A stretch of 64,000 bases of DNA from contig CBFHSF010000009.1 of assembly GCA_965658445.1 (NCBI GenBank), forward strand, positions 1-64,000. Direction: 5' to 3'. This document shows positions 8,416 to 16,990 of the stretch, piece by piece. The number at the start of each line of letters is the position of its first letter. Within the stretch, counting starts at the first letter, position 1. Under the pieces are notes generated by a model. It saw only the letters and a program-made list of their open reading frames with translations, did no database searches and was not told where the DNA came from. The position numbers were made by a program, and so were the translations under genes. The DNA comes from CBFHSF01 sp965658445 (GTDB lineage Bacteria; Bacteroidota; Bacteroidia; Flavobacteriales; Schleiferiaceae).

Positions 8416-9561
8416 ATGAGTGTAACGAAAGATAACTCGAGCCTACAACTCGAAAAGATATTCCAAGAAGCCGAAGACTTCTTGCCATTGAACGGTACTG
8501 ATCACGTTGAAATTTACGTAGGAAACGCCAAGCAAGCGGCTCACTTCTACAAGACCGCTTTTGGATTCCAATCCGTTGCCTATGCTGGATTGGAAACAGG
8601 TGTAAGCGACAAGACGTCTTACGTTTTGGAGCAAGGAAAAATCCGCTTGGTTTTGACTACACCCCTCAACGCAGACAGCAGCATCAACGAGCATTTGGTA
8701 AAGCACGGAGACGGTGTTAAGAACGTGGCCCTTTGGGTAGACAACGCCACCAAGTCTTTCGAAGAAACGACCAAGCGCGGTGCTGAGGTTGCCTTTGAGC
8801 CCTACACCATCAGCGATGCCAACGGAGAGGTTACCCTTGCGGGAATTAAGACCTACGGAGAAACCGTTCACATCTTTGTGGAGCGCTCTAAGTACGACGG
8901 TCCTTTCATGCCCGGTTACAAGAAATGGGAATCTACATACAACCCTTCGGACGCAGGTCTTAAGTACATCGACCACATGGTAGGTAACGTAGATTGGGGT
9001 GAAATGAACAAGTGGGTTGAATTCTACGCCAAGGTAATGGGATTTGCTCAGTTGGTATCTTTTGATGACAAGGACATCTCTACGGAGTACACGGCCTTGA
9101 TGTCTAAGGTAATGACCAACGGAAACGGACGCATCAAGTTCCCTATCAACGAGCCTGCAGAAGGAAAGAAAAAGAGCCAGATCGAGGAGTACATTGACTT
9201 CTACAACGGAGCCGGTGTTCAGCACATCGCCGTGGCTACCGATAACATCTTGGAAACCATTGACCGCCTAAACGACAATGGCGTTGAATTCTTGTACGTG
9301 CCCGACTCATACTACGACGATTTGTTGGAGAGAGTAGGTGACATCGAAGAAGACATCGAAGAGTTGAGAAAGCGCGGAATTTTGGTGGATAGAGACGACG
9401 AAGGATACCTTCTTCAGTTGTTTACCAAGCCCGTTTCTGACCGTCCTACCTTGTTCTTTGAAATCATTCAGAGAAAGGGAGCACAGTCTTTTGGAAAAGG
9501 AAACTTTAAGGCCTTGTTCGAAGCCATCGAAAGAGAGCAAGAGAACAGAGGTACACTATAA
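8416..9561 (+). CDS. hpd: 4-hydroxyphenylpyruvate dioxygenase
   Basis: The enzyme converts 4-hydroxyphenylpyruvate to homogentisate. It has the two-domain vicinal-oxygen-chelate fold. The C-terminal domain supplies the Fe(II) triad His187 (YIDHMVGNV), His270 (VQHIAVATDN) and Glu349 (FFEIIQR). Length (381) is normal. It starts 75 bp after hmgA. A weak -7-like box, GACCTTTG, at 8371-8378 could give it its own promoter, but co-transcription with hmgA is equally likely. A strong terminator follows the gene. Confidence 0.97.
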   Translation: MSVTKDNSSLQLEKIFQEAEDFLPLNGTDHVEIYVGNAKQAAHFYKTAFGFQSVAYAGLETGVSDKTSYVLEQGKIRLVLTTPLNADSSINEHLVKHGDGVKNVALWVDNATKSFEETTKRGAEVAFEPYTISDANGEVTLAGIKTYGETVHIFVERSKYDGPFMPGYKKWESTYNPSDAGLKYIDHMVGNVDWGEMNKWVEFYAKVMGFAQLVSFDDKDISTEYTALMSKVMTNGNGRIKFPINEPAEGKKKSQIEEYIDFYNGAGVQHIAVATDNILETIDRLNDNGVEFLYVPDSYYDDLLERVGDIEEDIEELRKRGILVDRDDEGYLLQLFTKPVSDRPTLFFEIIQRKGAQSFGKGNFKALFEAIEREQENRGTL

Positions 9562-9580
9562 GACCTAAACACAGAATCAG

Positions 9581-9615
9581 GCCCCTCACATATTTTATGT
9601 AGAGGGGCTTTTTTA
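9581..9615 (+). terminator. Rho-independent terminator of hmgA-hpd
   Basis: A 7-bp GCCCCTC/GAGGGGC stem (9581-9587 with 9602-9608) is followed at once by a T-rich run. Confidence 0.9.
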
Positions 9616-9650
9616 TTTTTGCCCCTTGCCTTTTTAAATCAATAATCACC

Positions 9651-10346
9651 GTGGAAAGCGAATACACTCCCTTTGGACAAGCCCTTTTAGATTATCACCG
9701 TAACCCAGGCGATCAGGAATTGACCGTTCACCTGGACATGGCAGAAACCGACACGTTGCCCGCCGGATACTTCTTTAGAGGAGAAGCCCAAATGCCCGAG
9801 TTGGAGCTAATGGCATTGGACCACTGTCGTGGGAAAATATTAGATGTTGGCGCAGGCGCCGGAGCACATTCCACCGTTTTGATTGGACGTGGCTTTGAGG
9901 TCACCGCCCTGGAGCAAGACCACGGTGCCGCAGAAGTGCTTCGCGCTCGCGGAATCCCCTGTGTAGAATCTCGATTCTTGGCCTACGAGCCCGAAGAAAA
10001 ATACGATACGCTTCTCTTTTTAATGAACGGAATGGGCGTAGCCGCACAGCTCAACCGACTGGCTCCCATGCTAGAATACACCAAAGAATTAATGGCTCCC
10101 GGAGCTCAAGTCTTGGTCGATTCTTCTGACCTCTCCTACATGTACGACGGCATAGAAAACACCGAGGACTACTACGGAGATGTGGAGTACACCTTTGAAT
10201 ACAACGGCCAATCCGGAACGTCATTCCCTTGGCTATTTGTGGATTTCCCCATGCTCAAGAAAGTCGCAGAATCTGTGGGCTTCACCGTAGAGAAAATCAA
10301 AGAGGGACCGCATTATGATTACCTCGCGAAGTTGACGGTGGGGTAG
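9651..10346 (+). CDS. Class I SAM-dependent methyltransferase
   Basis: Motif I, ILDVGAGAGAHS, at residues 63-74 binds S-adenosylmethionine. The acidic end of strand two is in VTALEQD, and a later FLMNGMGV matches motif II of small Rossmann methyltransferases. Length (231) is normal. The GTG at 9651 is chosen because the family-typical PFGQALLDY lies right behind it and the next Met (residue 30) would cut that off. It stands alone after the hpd terminator, so the substrate cannot be inferred from context. Confidence 0.85.
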   Translation: MESEYTPFGQALLDYHRNPGDQELTVHLDMAETDTLPAGYFFRGEAQMPELELMALDHCRGKILDVGAGAGAHSTVLIGRGFEVTALEQDHGAAEVLRARGIPCVESRFLAYEPEEKYDTLLFLMNGMGVAAQLNRLAPMLEYTKELMAPGAQVLVDSSDLSYMYDGIENTEDYYGDVEYTFEYNGQSGTSFPWLFVDFPMLKKVAESVGFTVEKIKEGPHYDYLAKLTVG

Positions 10347-11144
10347 TGAGTGGCTTAATGGGAAGGAATGAGGAAGGAATGAGGGGAGGCTGATTGTCAG
10401 AACTGGGATAACTAAGAAATCCTTTTTTCCTAATTCCTTTTTCCTTCTTCGGTCTGGGAATAGTGTGTGGTTAGTGGTGAGTGGTGAGAAGTTTTGGTTT
10501 CGCTGGCGCGGATTTAAAATCCACACCATTGCTTTAAACAAAATGCTTTTTAGCGCCGTTCAAGCCACTGCGCCATCGGCTCATACTTTTTTGCGTCAAA
10601 AAAAGTATGCAAAAATGACTTGCGGCTGTGCCTCAGAATTCTAATCGCTAATCACATGTCGCTAATAAATCCAATAAACCTGCGGTTTCGGGATTTATCT
10701 AACGCTCCAAGTTCAAGTTGATTTACGAATTCTTCACCAATGCCTCGGGTTGCACCCCAAAATTACTGGTCACCAGTCACTAGTTACTAGTCACAATCCA
10801 TGAGCGGGATAGTTAGACTGAAGGATCTAACCCTGAATCTAGGGAATGGATTAAATAAAAATTCCTCATTTCCTAATTCCTTTTTCCCTTGATAAGAAGG
10901 AATGAGGAAGAAAGAAGGAAACAGTTAGGAATAAGGAAAACTGCACTAGTCACCAGTTACAAGTCACTAGTTACTAGTTGGTGCTGAATCCAATAGCAGG
11001 CTACGGGCAAGAGGGTAAATATTTCGAGGATGGATTCCTGTGTTAGAAAGTTTAAAAATTCCTTTTTTCCTAATTCCTTTTTCCTTCTAAATTTGGGAAA
11101 CAGTATGAACAGGGGAATAAATGGTGCTCTTAACTAAACCCTCC
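10347..11144. repeat. Repeat island 1 (about 800 bp, no gene)
   Basis: No coding frame is convincing here. In order it contains: AGGAAT tracts (about 10357-10390); a GGTGAGT-type array (about 10463-10489); the 14-mer GCTGGCGCGGATTT (10502-10515); a 19-bp module (10720-10738) identical to 30811-30829; a period-7 array (10765-10794); a 17-bp module starting TAGTTAGACT (10810-10826) identical to 55627-55643; ATTCCT/AGGAAT tracts; a second array (10945-10980); and more ATTCCT text to about 11088. The same modules in the same order occur in the islands at 30.1 and 55.4 kb. It lies between two convergent genes. Confidence 0.75.
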
Positions 11145-11657
11145 CTATAGATTCACCCAAATTAACCCCGACTCAGCGACTTCGCTTTTGTTGAGAGAGC
11201 GGTCCAAGAGTTGGAATGTAAAGTGAAGAGAATCAGAGGTTCTCGTGGTGACGTCTATCTGAAAGAAAAGCTGTCCTTCCAACGTCTTGTTTTGTCCTGT
11301 GGGGGTCAAGTTTTTGATGCGAGCGTTGTAGGTGCTGTAGAATTCCTTTACGCCGTTTTCTTCCACATAAATCTCTCCCAATAGGTTGTTATAATAGGGA
11401 CAAGAAGAACAGAAGTCAGGAGAAGAGGTGTCTCCTTCGTCCAAACCAATATCCCCATCGCCATCGGTAAAGTAGAGTTCTACTTCAATAATATCTGCAA
11501 AGGTACCTTGGCGGTCTTCCTTGTATTGAATGCTCGTGGTGTATTCCAGAGTAGGAGTGTCTGAGAAATCTTTGGGCGGACGACATCCCACCATCAGCAA
11601 GCCCAACCCCAAAATAAGGAGGTGCTTAGTAGAGAAGAGGTTTGTAATTGTGTTCAT
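11145..11657 (-). CDS. Hypothetical lipoprotein with DGDGDIG motif
   Basis: I recognise only the general type. The signal peptide ends LLMVGC, with Cys25 as lipidation site. The mature region contains FTDGDGDIGLDEGDT (about residues 63-77), a Ca2+-binding-like acidic loop often seen in Bacteroidota lipoproteins. A CSSCP pair follows around residues 83-87, and then mostly beta strands. The C-terminus is short and strand-rich. It is probably outer-membrane or surface attached. It is a single gene on the minus strand, its 3' end facing repeat island 1. Confidence 0.7.
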   Translation of the reverse strand: MNTITNLFSTKHLLILGLGLLMVGCRPPKDFSDTPTLEYTTSIQYKEDRQGTFADIIEVELYFTDGDGDIGLDEGDTSSPDFCSSCPYYNNLLGEIYVEENGVKEFYSTYNARIKNLTPTGQNKTLEGQLFFQIDVTTRTSDSLHFTFQLLDRSLNKSEVAESGLIWVNL

Positions 11658-11776
11658 CCGATGTAACTCTCAATTTTTAAAAATACCTTTACCGAACCGA
11701 AGCCGGCACAATGCCTAATCGGGACGTGGCAGGTATTGCCATTCTATAACGCAGACAAACGCCTTTTCGTTTTCCC

Positions 11777-12766
11777 GTGGACTTGGATTCTATCAAAAAT
11801 AACATTTTTAAGGAACATACAGAGGCCTCCTTTAGCGAGTTGGCTTTGGAAATCTTTCGCCTGCAGGCGGTAGAAAATCCTGTTTACGCGGAGTACTTAG
11901 GGCATTTGGGCCTTTCGGCGGAAGCCATCACCCATTACCGAGACATTCCGCCATTGCCCGTTCAGTTATTTAAAGGTCGCGAGGTTATTCTTCGTGATCA
12001 GAAGCCTGAAATCGAATTTTCCAGTAGCGGAACCACCGGAATGGTCCCCAGTCAGCATTTGGTTTCCGACCTTTCTATCTACGAGCAAAGTTTTGTCCAA
12101 GGCTTTGAGCGCGAGTATGGATCCCTTTCCGATTGGACGGTGTATGCGCTGCTGCCCGGTTACATGGAAAGAGAAGGGTCAAGCCTTATCTACATGGCTC
12201 AAAAAATGATAGAGAGAAGCACCGATCCTACCAGTGGATTTTTTCTCTCAGCCACCGAAGAATTGCGCCAGCTATTGCAAAATCGAGGAGACAAGAAAGT
12301 GCTTTTACTCGGCGTGAGTTTTGCCCTCTTGGACTTTGCAGAGAGCGGTGCCATTGACCTTAGCGGCGCGGTCATTATGGAAACCGGTGGCATGAAGGGG
12401 CGCCGTCAGGAGTGGACGCGTGCTCAGTTGCATGCTTTTTACGCCAAGGCTTTTGGTGTAGACGTAATACATTCAGAATACGGCATGACGGAGTTGTTGT
12501 CTCAGGGATATTCTAAGGGGCACGGTCTGTTTGTTTGTCCGCCGTGGATGCGCGTTCTGCCTCGCGACACCAGCGATCCACTGAGCCCCGGTAACTATGG
12601 CAAAACCGCCGGTCTCAATATAATTGACCTTGCGAACGTTAATTCTTGTAGCTTTATATCGGTTCAGGATTTGGGAAGGGTCTACGAAGACGGCTCTTTT
12701 GAGGTTCTCGGCCGCTTTGACGACGCCGAAGCAAGGGGGTGTAATCTTTTGATCGCAAACTCCTGA
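11777..12766 (+). CDS. LuxE/PaaK-like acyl-protein synthetase family protein
   Basis: The 329-residue protein has the ANL-like nucleotide loop EFSSSGTTGM at about residues 80-89 and a later HSEYGMTELLSQGY segment, as in LuxE and phenylacetate-CoA ligase relatives. The C-terminal GRFDDAEARGCNLL matches the family's end. LuxE activates fatty acids for the luciferase reductase, but no lux genes are present. In Bacteroidota this family is usually a stand-alone gene of unknown substrate, presumably an acyl-adenylating or acyl-transferring enzyme. The start is GTG at 11777, needed to include the conserved helix before PVYAEYL. Confidence 0.8.
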   Translation: MDLDSIKNNIFKEHTEASFSELALEIFRLQAVENPVYAEYLGHLGLSAEAITHYRDIPPLPVQLFKGREVILRDQKPEIEFSSSGTTGMVPSQHLVSDLSIYEQSFVQGFEREYGSLSDWTVYALLPGYMEREGSSLIYMAQKMIERSTDPTSGFFLSATEELRQLLQNRGDKKVLLLGVSFALLDFAESGAIDLSGAVIMETGGMKGRRQEWTRAQLHAFYAKAFGVDVIHSEYGMTELLSQGYSKGHGLFVCPPWMRVLPRDTSDPLSPGNYGKTAGLNIIDLANVNSCSFISVQDLGRVYEDGSFEVLGRFDDAEARGCNLLIANS

Positions 12767-12819
12767 TCAAAACTCTTGATAGCTCGCTGTTGAAGGAACA
12801 AAACAAAATATTCACAGAC

Positions 12820-13572
12820 ATGAAACGACACTTACCCATTGCCTTTTTGATGGCCTTTTTTCTCGGCACTACGGAAATGTATGCGCAGTACACCAAGGGA
12901 TCGGTTGAGGTTTCCGTAAGGGGAGGCAACTCTTTTACCTTGGCGGATTCCATTGCCGTTTACACCTACCCACCGCGCAGCAGTAAATTCAAAATTGGCG
13001 TCAACGTATTGGTTTCGGAAGACGACTTCAACCCGGAGGACAGCAGCATCGCCGCTGATGTGGTTTTTTACAACGAAGACTTGGATGAAGTGGGTCAATC
13101 CAGAACGGCCTTGGATATTTCGCAATACAAAAAACCAGAACCCTACCGCCTTCGCAAATACTTTTGGATTCACTTGGACGGCAAAGTTCCGGTGACCAAG
13201 ATTCGTCGCAAGACCATCCCCGACGAGGAGCTCTACGAAGAGATCAACGCCAGCAAAAGAGGAGTTCGCGGCCCCGCCTTAGAAGCCTTCTTGGAACGCT
13301 TCGACTTTGTGGTAGACGAGTCCACAGAACTCCCAACCTACGTAATCTTAGCCCACAACAAATCCTTAGACGAGGAACCCGGATTTAGAATGATCATCAT
13401 CCTCAGAGGAAGTTCACCTCTGTGCATCATAACCAATGGCGTGGACTTCCCCGTAAAAAACTTCAAAGCACAAGAAGAGGATTTGGGCTACACGTTCACC
13501 TATTTCTCAAAGCCCAATGACAGACTCCGCGAGCAAATTTTGGACATTGCCTACACCTACACCCCACTGTAG
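12820..13572 (+). CDS. Hypothetical secreted protein, 250 aa
   Basis: I do not recognise the family. The ATG at 12820 begins a clear signal peptide (MKRHLPIAFLMAFFLG, cleavage expected after Ala22 before Gln23); a TTG ten codons upstream would only add charged residues. The mature part is strand-rich in the first half (period of V, F, Y) and more charged in the second, with no membrane segment, so it is most likely periplasmic. It follows the LuxE-like gene by about 50 bp and may share its transcript. Strong hairpins lie about 110-165 bp downstream. Confidence 0.75.
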   Translation: MKRHLPIAFLMAFFLGTTEMYAQYTKGSVEVSVRGGNSFTLADSIAVYTYPPRSSKFKIGVNVLVSEDDFNPEDSSIAADVVFYNEDLDEVGQSRTALDISQYKKPEPYRLRKYFWIHLDGKVPVTKIRRKTIPDEELYEEINASKRGVRGPALEAFLERFDFVVDESTELPTYVILAHNKSLDEEPGFRMIIILRGSSPLCIITNGVDFPVKNFKAQEEDLGYTFTYFSKPNDRLREQILDIAYTYTPL

Positions 13573-13681
13573 AAAAAGCAAATTCCATTCAGATTTTAAC
13601 CTCTGATCACATTAAATACAAAGACTTGGGTATGTTTTGGTGAACCTCCTTTTCCCACCTTTACATCGAGCAAGACGGACA

Positions 13682-13738
13682 TCCTAGCTAACCCAAACGC
13701 TAGGGAATTCCCCGAGGTGAAAACCTCGGGGTTTTTTT
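13682..13738 (+). terminator. Tandem hairpins ending in a strong terminator
   Basis: CCTAGC/GCTAGG (about 13683-13703) precedes a 9-bp CCCCGAGGT-GAAA-ACCTCGGGG stem (13710-13731) followed by seven Ts. It probably terminates the secreted-protein gene. The distance from the stop (about 110 bp) and the two stems leave room for a short independent RNA. Confidence 0.8.
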
Positions 13739-13742
13739 GTGT

Positions 13743-13816
13743 CAGTGAATAGTAAACAGTGAGCAGTGAGCAGTCTTTTTTGGGACAGTGAATAGTGAAC
13801 CTTGAGCAGTGAGCAG
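13743..13816. repeat. Two 7-bp-period arrays (AGTGAGC type)
   Basis: AGTGAAT-AGTAAAC-AGTGAGC-AGTGAGC-AGT occupies 13744-13774 and a second, slightly different set 13787-13816. They begin right after the terminator and lie between convergent genes, next to the four-helix-bundle ORF. Confidence 0.75.
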
Positions 13817-13865
13817 AGTCTTTTGGGGTAGGGCTGAATGAATTCCTAATTATGAGAAATGGCGT

Positions 13866-14216
13866 TTATTTCAACGAGTTTCTCAATCCTTGAAGTAATT
13901 TCAAAATCTCCTTTAGATCGGCCATCAATGGACCAAATTGAGCAGAGCTCATTAGTTCCACATTTTTGCAAATAATCAATTGGGTTTCTAGCTCGGTTGC
14001 ACTTGAAACGGCAATAGAGAGGTACCGGTAGAATTCCTTTTTGGTGTTTCTAGAAGCTCCTTCTGCAATGTTTGAAGGAATGGATACTGCAGCTCTCCGT
14101 ATTTGAGAACCTATACCATAATTTTCATTTGAAGGAAAGGTTGCAATCGTATGGTAGAGTTTGGTCACAAAATCTAAGGACTTACTCCACACCAATAAAT
14201 TTCTGTGTGTTTTCAT
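13866..14216 (-). CDS. Four-helix-bundle protein (23S rRNA intervening-sequence family)
   Basis: The 116-residue protein matches the small four-helix-bundle family first seen as ORFs inside 23S rRNA intervening sequences. It has LLVWSKSLDFV near the start, IGSQIRRAAVSIPSNIAEG at about residues 36-54 (the family signature), and EFYRYLSIAVSSATELETQL in the third helix. Function is unknown; members are scattered through Bacteroidota chromosomes, often isolated. Here it lies between 7-bp-period arrays on both sides (13743-13816 and 14324-14388), which suggests the ORF and the repeats arrived or move together, though this is inference. Confidence 0.92.
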   Translation of the reverse strand: MKTHRNLLVWSKSLDFVTKLYHTIATFPSNENYGIGSQIRRAAVSIPSNIAEGASRNTKKEFYRYLSIAVSSATELETQLIICKNVELMSSAQFGPLMADLKEILKLLQGLRNSLK

Positions 14217-14323
14217 GTCCCAAAACTACCAAGGGCATTTCTACCAAGGATTTTATAATCGATTACTAACGATTATTTTACCTCCCAAATAAAAAATTAG
14301 TTGGTTGTTATTCCAGGCTCATC

Positions 14324-14388
14324 TCCCACTTCCCACTTCCCACTGCTCACCGTTCACCACCAACTGCTCACTGCTCACTGCTCACCGT
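14324..14388. repeat. 7-bp-period arrays (ACTTCCC and ACTGCTC types) abutting tyrS
   Basis: ACTTCCC units change into ACTGCTC/ACCGTTC units without losing the 7-bp period. The array runs up to the tyrS stop codon (minus strand, 14389). Confidence 0.75.
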
Positions 14389-15672
14389 TTACTTCCCCAC
14401 TATTATGAGGAAATAATTCTTCTTCCCCTTCTGAACAAGGACATACTTGTCATTCAAAAGGTCGTCGGTGGTGATCACCTTGTCGACGGTGACTTTAGAT
14501 TTGTTGATGGATACTCCGTTTGCGGCGGTCATCTTGCGGGCTTCTCCCTTGCTGGGGAAGACTGCCGTTTCCTCGGCCATGAATTCTACAACGGGAACGC
14601 CATTTGCAATGGCGTCCTTGCTGATGGTGAATTGAGGTACGCCTTCAAATACGGCCAACAAAGTGCTTTCGTCAATGGAGCGAAGAACTTCTTCTGTGGC
14701 TTTTCCAAAGAGGATTTCTGAGGCCTTGAGGGCGTTTTCCAAATCCGCTTTGCTGTGAACTCTTTCCGTGATTTCTTCTGCGAGGGCTTTTTGAAGAACG
14801 CGCTTGTGTGGCGCCTCGTCGTGCTCGGCGATCAACGCTTCAATTTCTTCCTGACCTTTTAGTGAGAAAATCTTGATGTATCCCTTGGCGTCTTCGTCTG
14901 CAGAGCGCAACCAGAACTGGTAGAACGCGTAGGGAGACGTCTTTTTGGGATCGAGCCATACGTTGCCGCCTTCGGTTTTTCCAAACTTGGTGCCGTCTGC
15001 CTTTTTGATCAATGGTGTGGTCAAGGCGTAGGCCTCGCCCTTGCCCATGCGACGAATCATTTCCGTACCCGTGGTAATGTTTCCCCACTGATCGGAACCA
15101 CCCATCTGAAGCTTGATGCCTTCGTTTTTCCAAAGGTGGTAGAAGTCGTATCCTTGAATGAGTTGGTAGCTAAATTCCGTAAAGGAAATTCCGCTTTCCA
15201 TTCTCGATTTTACAGAGTCTTTGGCCATCATGTAGTTCACAGAAATGTGCTTACCCACATCGCGGATAAAGTCCAAGAAAGAGAACTCCTTAAACCAGTC
15301 GTAGTTGTTGACTACTACGGCAGAGTTATCTCCACAGTCAAAGTCCAAGAACTTCTCTAGCTGCGCGCGTTGGCAGTTGAGGTTGTGCTGAAGTTGTTCG
15401 TTGTCGAGGAGTTTTCTCTCGGCGGCCTTAAAGCTGGGGTCGCCCACCATTCCGGTGGCGCCACCTACCAAGGCAAAGGGCTTGTGCCCTGCGCGCTGAA
15501 AGTGAACAAGGGTCATGATCTGAACCATGTTGCCCACTCCAAGAGAGTCTGCCGTAGGGTCAAATCCAATATATGCACTGGTCATCTCTTTATTGAGTAC
15601 ATCCTCCGTTCCGGGCATGATGTCGTGTAGCATGCCTCTCCATTTGAGCTCTTCAACAAAGTTCTTTTCCAT
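14389..15672 (-). CDS. tyrS: Tyrosyl-tRNA synthetase
   Basis: Class I aminoacyl-tRNA synthetase charging tRNA-Tyr in the cytoplasm. The ATP-binding HIGH variant is PTADSLGVGN at residues 39-48 and the second signature is KFGKTEGG. The C-terminal about 70 residues form an S4-type RNA-binding domain. Start at 15672 (MEKNFVEELKWRGM) matches the family; the frame runs 27 codons further upstream without family similarity. Length (427) is standard. It is a single gene whose 3' end abuts a repeat array. Confidence 0.96.
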   Translation of the reverse strand: MEKNFVEELKWRGMLHDIMPGTEDVLNKEMTSAYIGFDPTADSLGVGNMVQIMTLVHFQRAGHKPFALVGGATGMVGDPSFKAAERKLLDNEQLQHNLNCQRAQLEKFLDFDCGDNSAVVVNNYDWFKEFSFLDFIRDVGKHISVNYMMAKDSVKSRMESGISFTEFSYQLIQGYDFYHLWKNEGIKLQMGGSDQWGNITTGTEMIRRMGKGEAYALTTPLIKKADGTKFGKTEGGNVWLDPKKTSPYAFYQFWLRSADEDAKGYIKIFSLKGQEEIEALIAEHDEAPHKRVLQKALAEEITERVHSKADLENALKASEILFGKATEEVLRSIDESTLLAVFEGVPQFTISKDAIANGVPVVEFMAEETAVFPSKGEARKMTAANGVSINKSKVTVDKVITTDDLLNDKYVLVQKGKKNYFLIIVGK

Positions 15673-15943
15673 GATGGTTCCATTTTTTGCCTTCTCCGTA
15701 ATAGGGTAATACTCGCGTATTTCTCTCGCGGATTTAGTTACCTTTGATGGCATCTATTGATGCATCTCAACAGGTGATCACAACATTGAAGGCGAACGCA
15801 AACACTGCGTCAATTCTAGTTGTTTGTAAATACGCTGTAAAAATAGTTTTTATTCGTGTTTTTCGGGACTTCCTCGAGCAATTTTGCGACACATATTTAA
15901 ACGCACGCTGCAGCATTCATCAATAGGCCAACAAACAGAAACT

Positions 15944-16990
15944 ATGATACTCGTTACAGGAGGTACAGGATTGCTGGGAAGTCACTTGATGTTTTCTCTC
16001 TTATCGAGGGGAGAAAAGGTTCGCGCCTCCCACAGAAAGTCTAGCCATCTAGAATCGGTTAAACACGTGTTTTCTTACTACGTAGACACACCACGTGCCG
16101 AGGAATTGTTCCGGGCCATTGAATGGGTCGAAGCCGATTTGCTCAACGTAGGCGAGGTTCACGATCTCTTGGAAGGTATTGATACGGTGTATCACTGTGC
16201 GGCCATCATCTCCTTCTATCCCAAGGATGCCGATGCCATGATTCAGCTCAACCCGCAGGTGACGGCGCTATTGGTCAACGAATCCTTGGAGCGCACGGCG
16301 TCAAATCCTGAGTTTGCCTTTTGCCATGTAAGTTCTGTGGCGGCTCTTGGCCGAAAAGGTCCTGAGGCTGCCGAAGAGCCGGATGGCTACTTGGACGAAG
16401 ATGCCTTGTGGACAGAATCCCCGGAAAATTCAAACTACGCCAAGAGCAAATACCTCGCAGAGATGGAAGTTTGGCGCGGCGTGGAAGAGGGGCTCAATGC
16501 CACCATTGTCAACCCCTGTATTATTTTGGGACCTGGATATTGGGAAGGTGGTTCCGGCAAGCTTTTCTCTAGTGTCTACAATCAATTTCCCTACTACACA
16601 GAAGGCGTCAATGCCTTTGTGGACGTCCGCGATGTGGTAGATTGTATGGTGAAGTTAGTAGATCAAAAAATCTGGAGTGAGCGCTTCCTTACCACCGGAG
16701 AAAATGCCAGTTACAAGGATTTGTTCTTTCAAATTGCCGATGCCCTCGGCGTAAAGCGCCCTCACAAAAAGCCCAATAAAACGCTGATGGAGTTGGTGTG
16801 GAGAGTGGAGTGGTTGCGATCGGTGCTCTTTGGGTCCAAGCCCTTAGTTACCAAAGAAACTGCGCGTTCTGCCCGTGGTGTGTATCGCTATTCCAGTTCA
16901 AAAATTGAAAAGCGTCTCGGATTTACTTTTCGCCCTTTAGCGGAGTCTGTTTCTGAATTTTCTCAGTTCTTTCGTCAAGACCATTCGTAA
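15944..16990 (+). CDS. NAD-dependent epimerase/dehydratase (DFR-like SDR)
   Basis: Extended short-chain dehydrogenase with GGTGLLGS at residues 6-13 and an N-Y-A-K-S-K (YxxxK) active site. Start 15944 (MILVTGG) is chosen because it opens the Rossmann fold directly; 20 further upstream codons have no family support. Closest type is dihydroflavonol-4-reductase-like, a group that in bacteria reduces or epimerises sugar or lipid intermediates; the substrate is unknown. Its last 68 bp overlap the convergent lipoprotein gene on the other strand. It neighbours a mannosyltransferase and dihydroorotase set but is transcribed toward it. Confidence 0.88.
   Translation: MILVTGGTGLLGSHLMFSLLSRGEKVRASHRKSSHLESVKHVFSYYVDTPRAEELFRAIEWVEADLLNVGEVHDLLEGIDTVYHCAAIISFYPKDADAMIQLNPQVTALLVNESLERTASNPEFAFCHVSSVAALGRKGPEAAEEPDGYLDEDALWTESPENSNYAKSKYLAEMEVWRGVEEGLNATIVNPCIILGPGYWEGGSGKLFSSVYNQFPYYTEGVNAFVDVRDVVDCMVKLVDQKIWSERFLTTGENASYKDLFFQIADALGVKRPHKKPNKTLMELVWRVEWLRSVLFGSKPLVTKETARSARGVYRYSSSKIEKRLGFTFRPLAESVSEFSQFFRQDHS

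Noticed and set aside
8443..9225. Long antisense frame (260 codons) opposite hpd
   Set aside because: hpd is unmistakable on the plus strand; the antisense frame is a by-product of its codon use.
10945..10980. Period-7 arrays considered as CRISPR
   Set aside because: Units are 7 bp, directly adjacent, degenerate and without spacers; no cas genes.
15739..15746. TACCTTTG box upstream of the epimerase gene
   Set aside because: It lies about 200 bp from the start, beside the tyrS upstream frame, with no -33 element; a chance match is likely.
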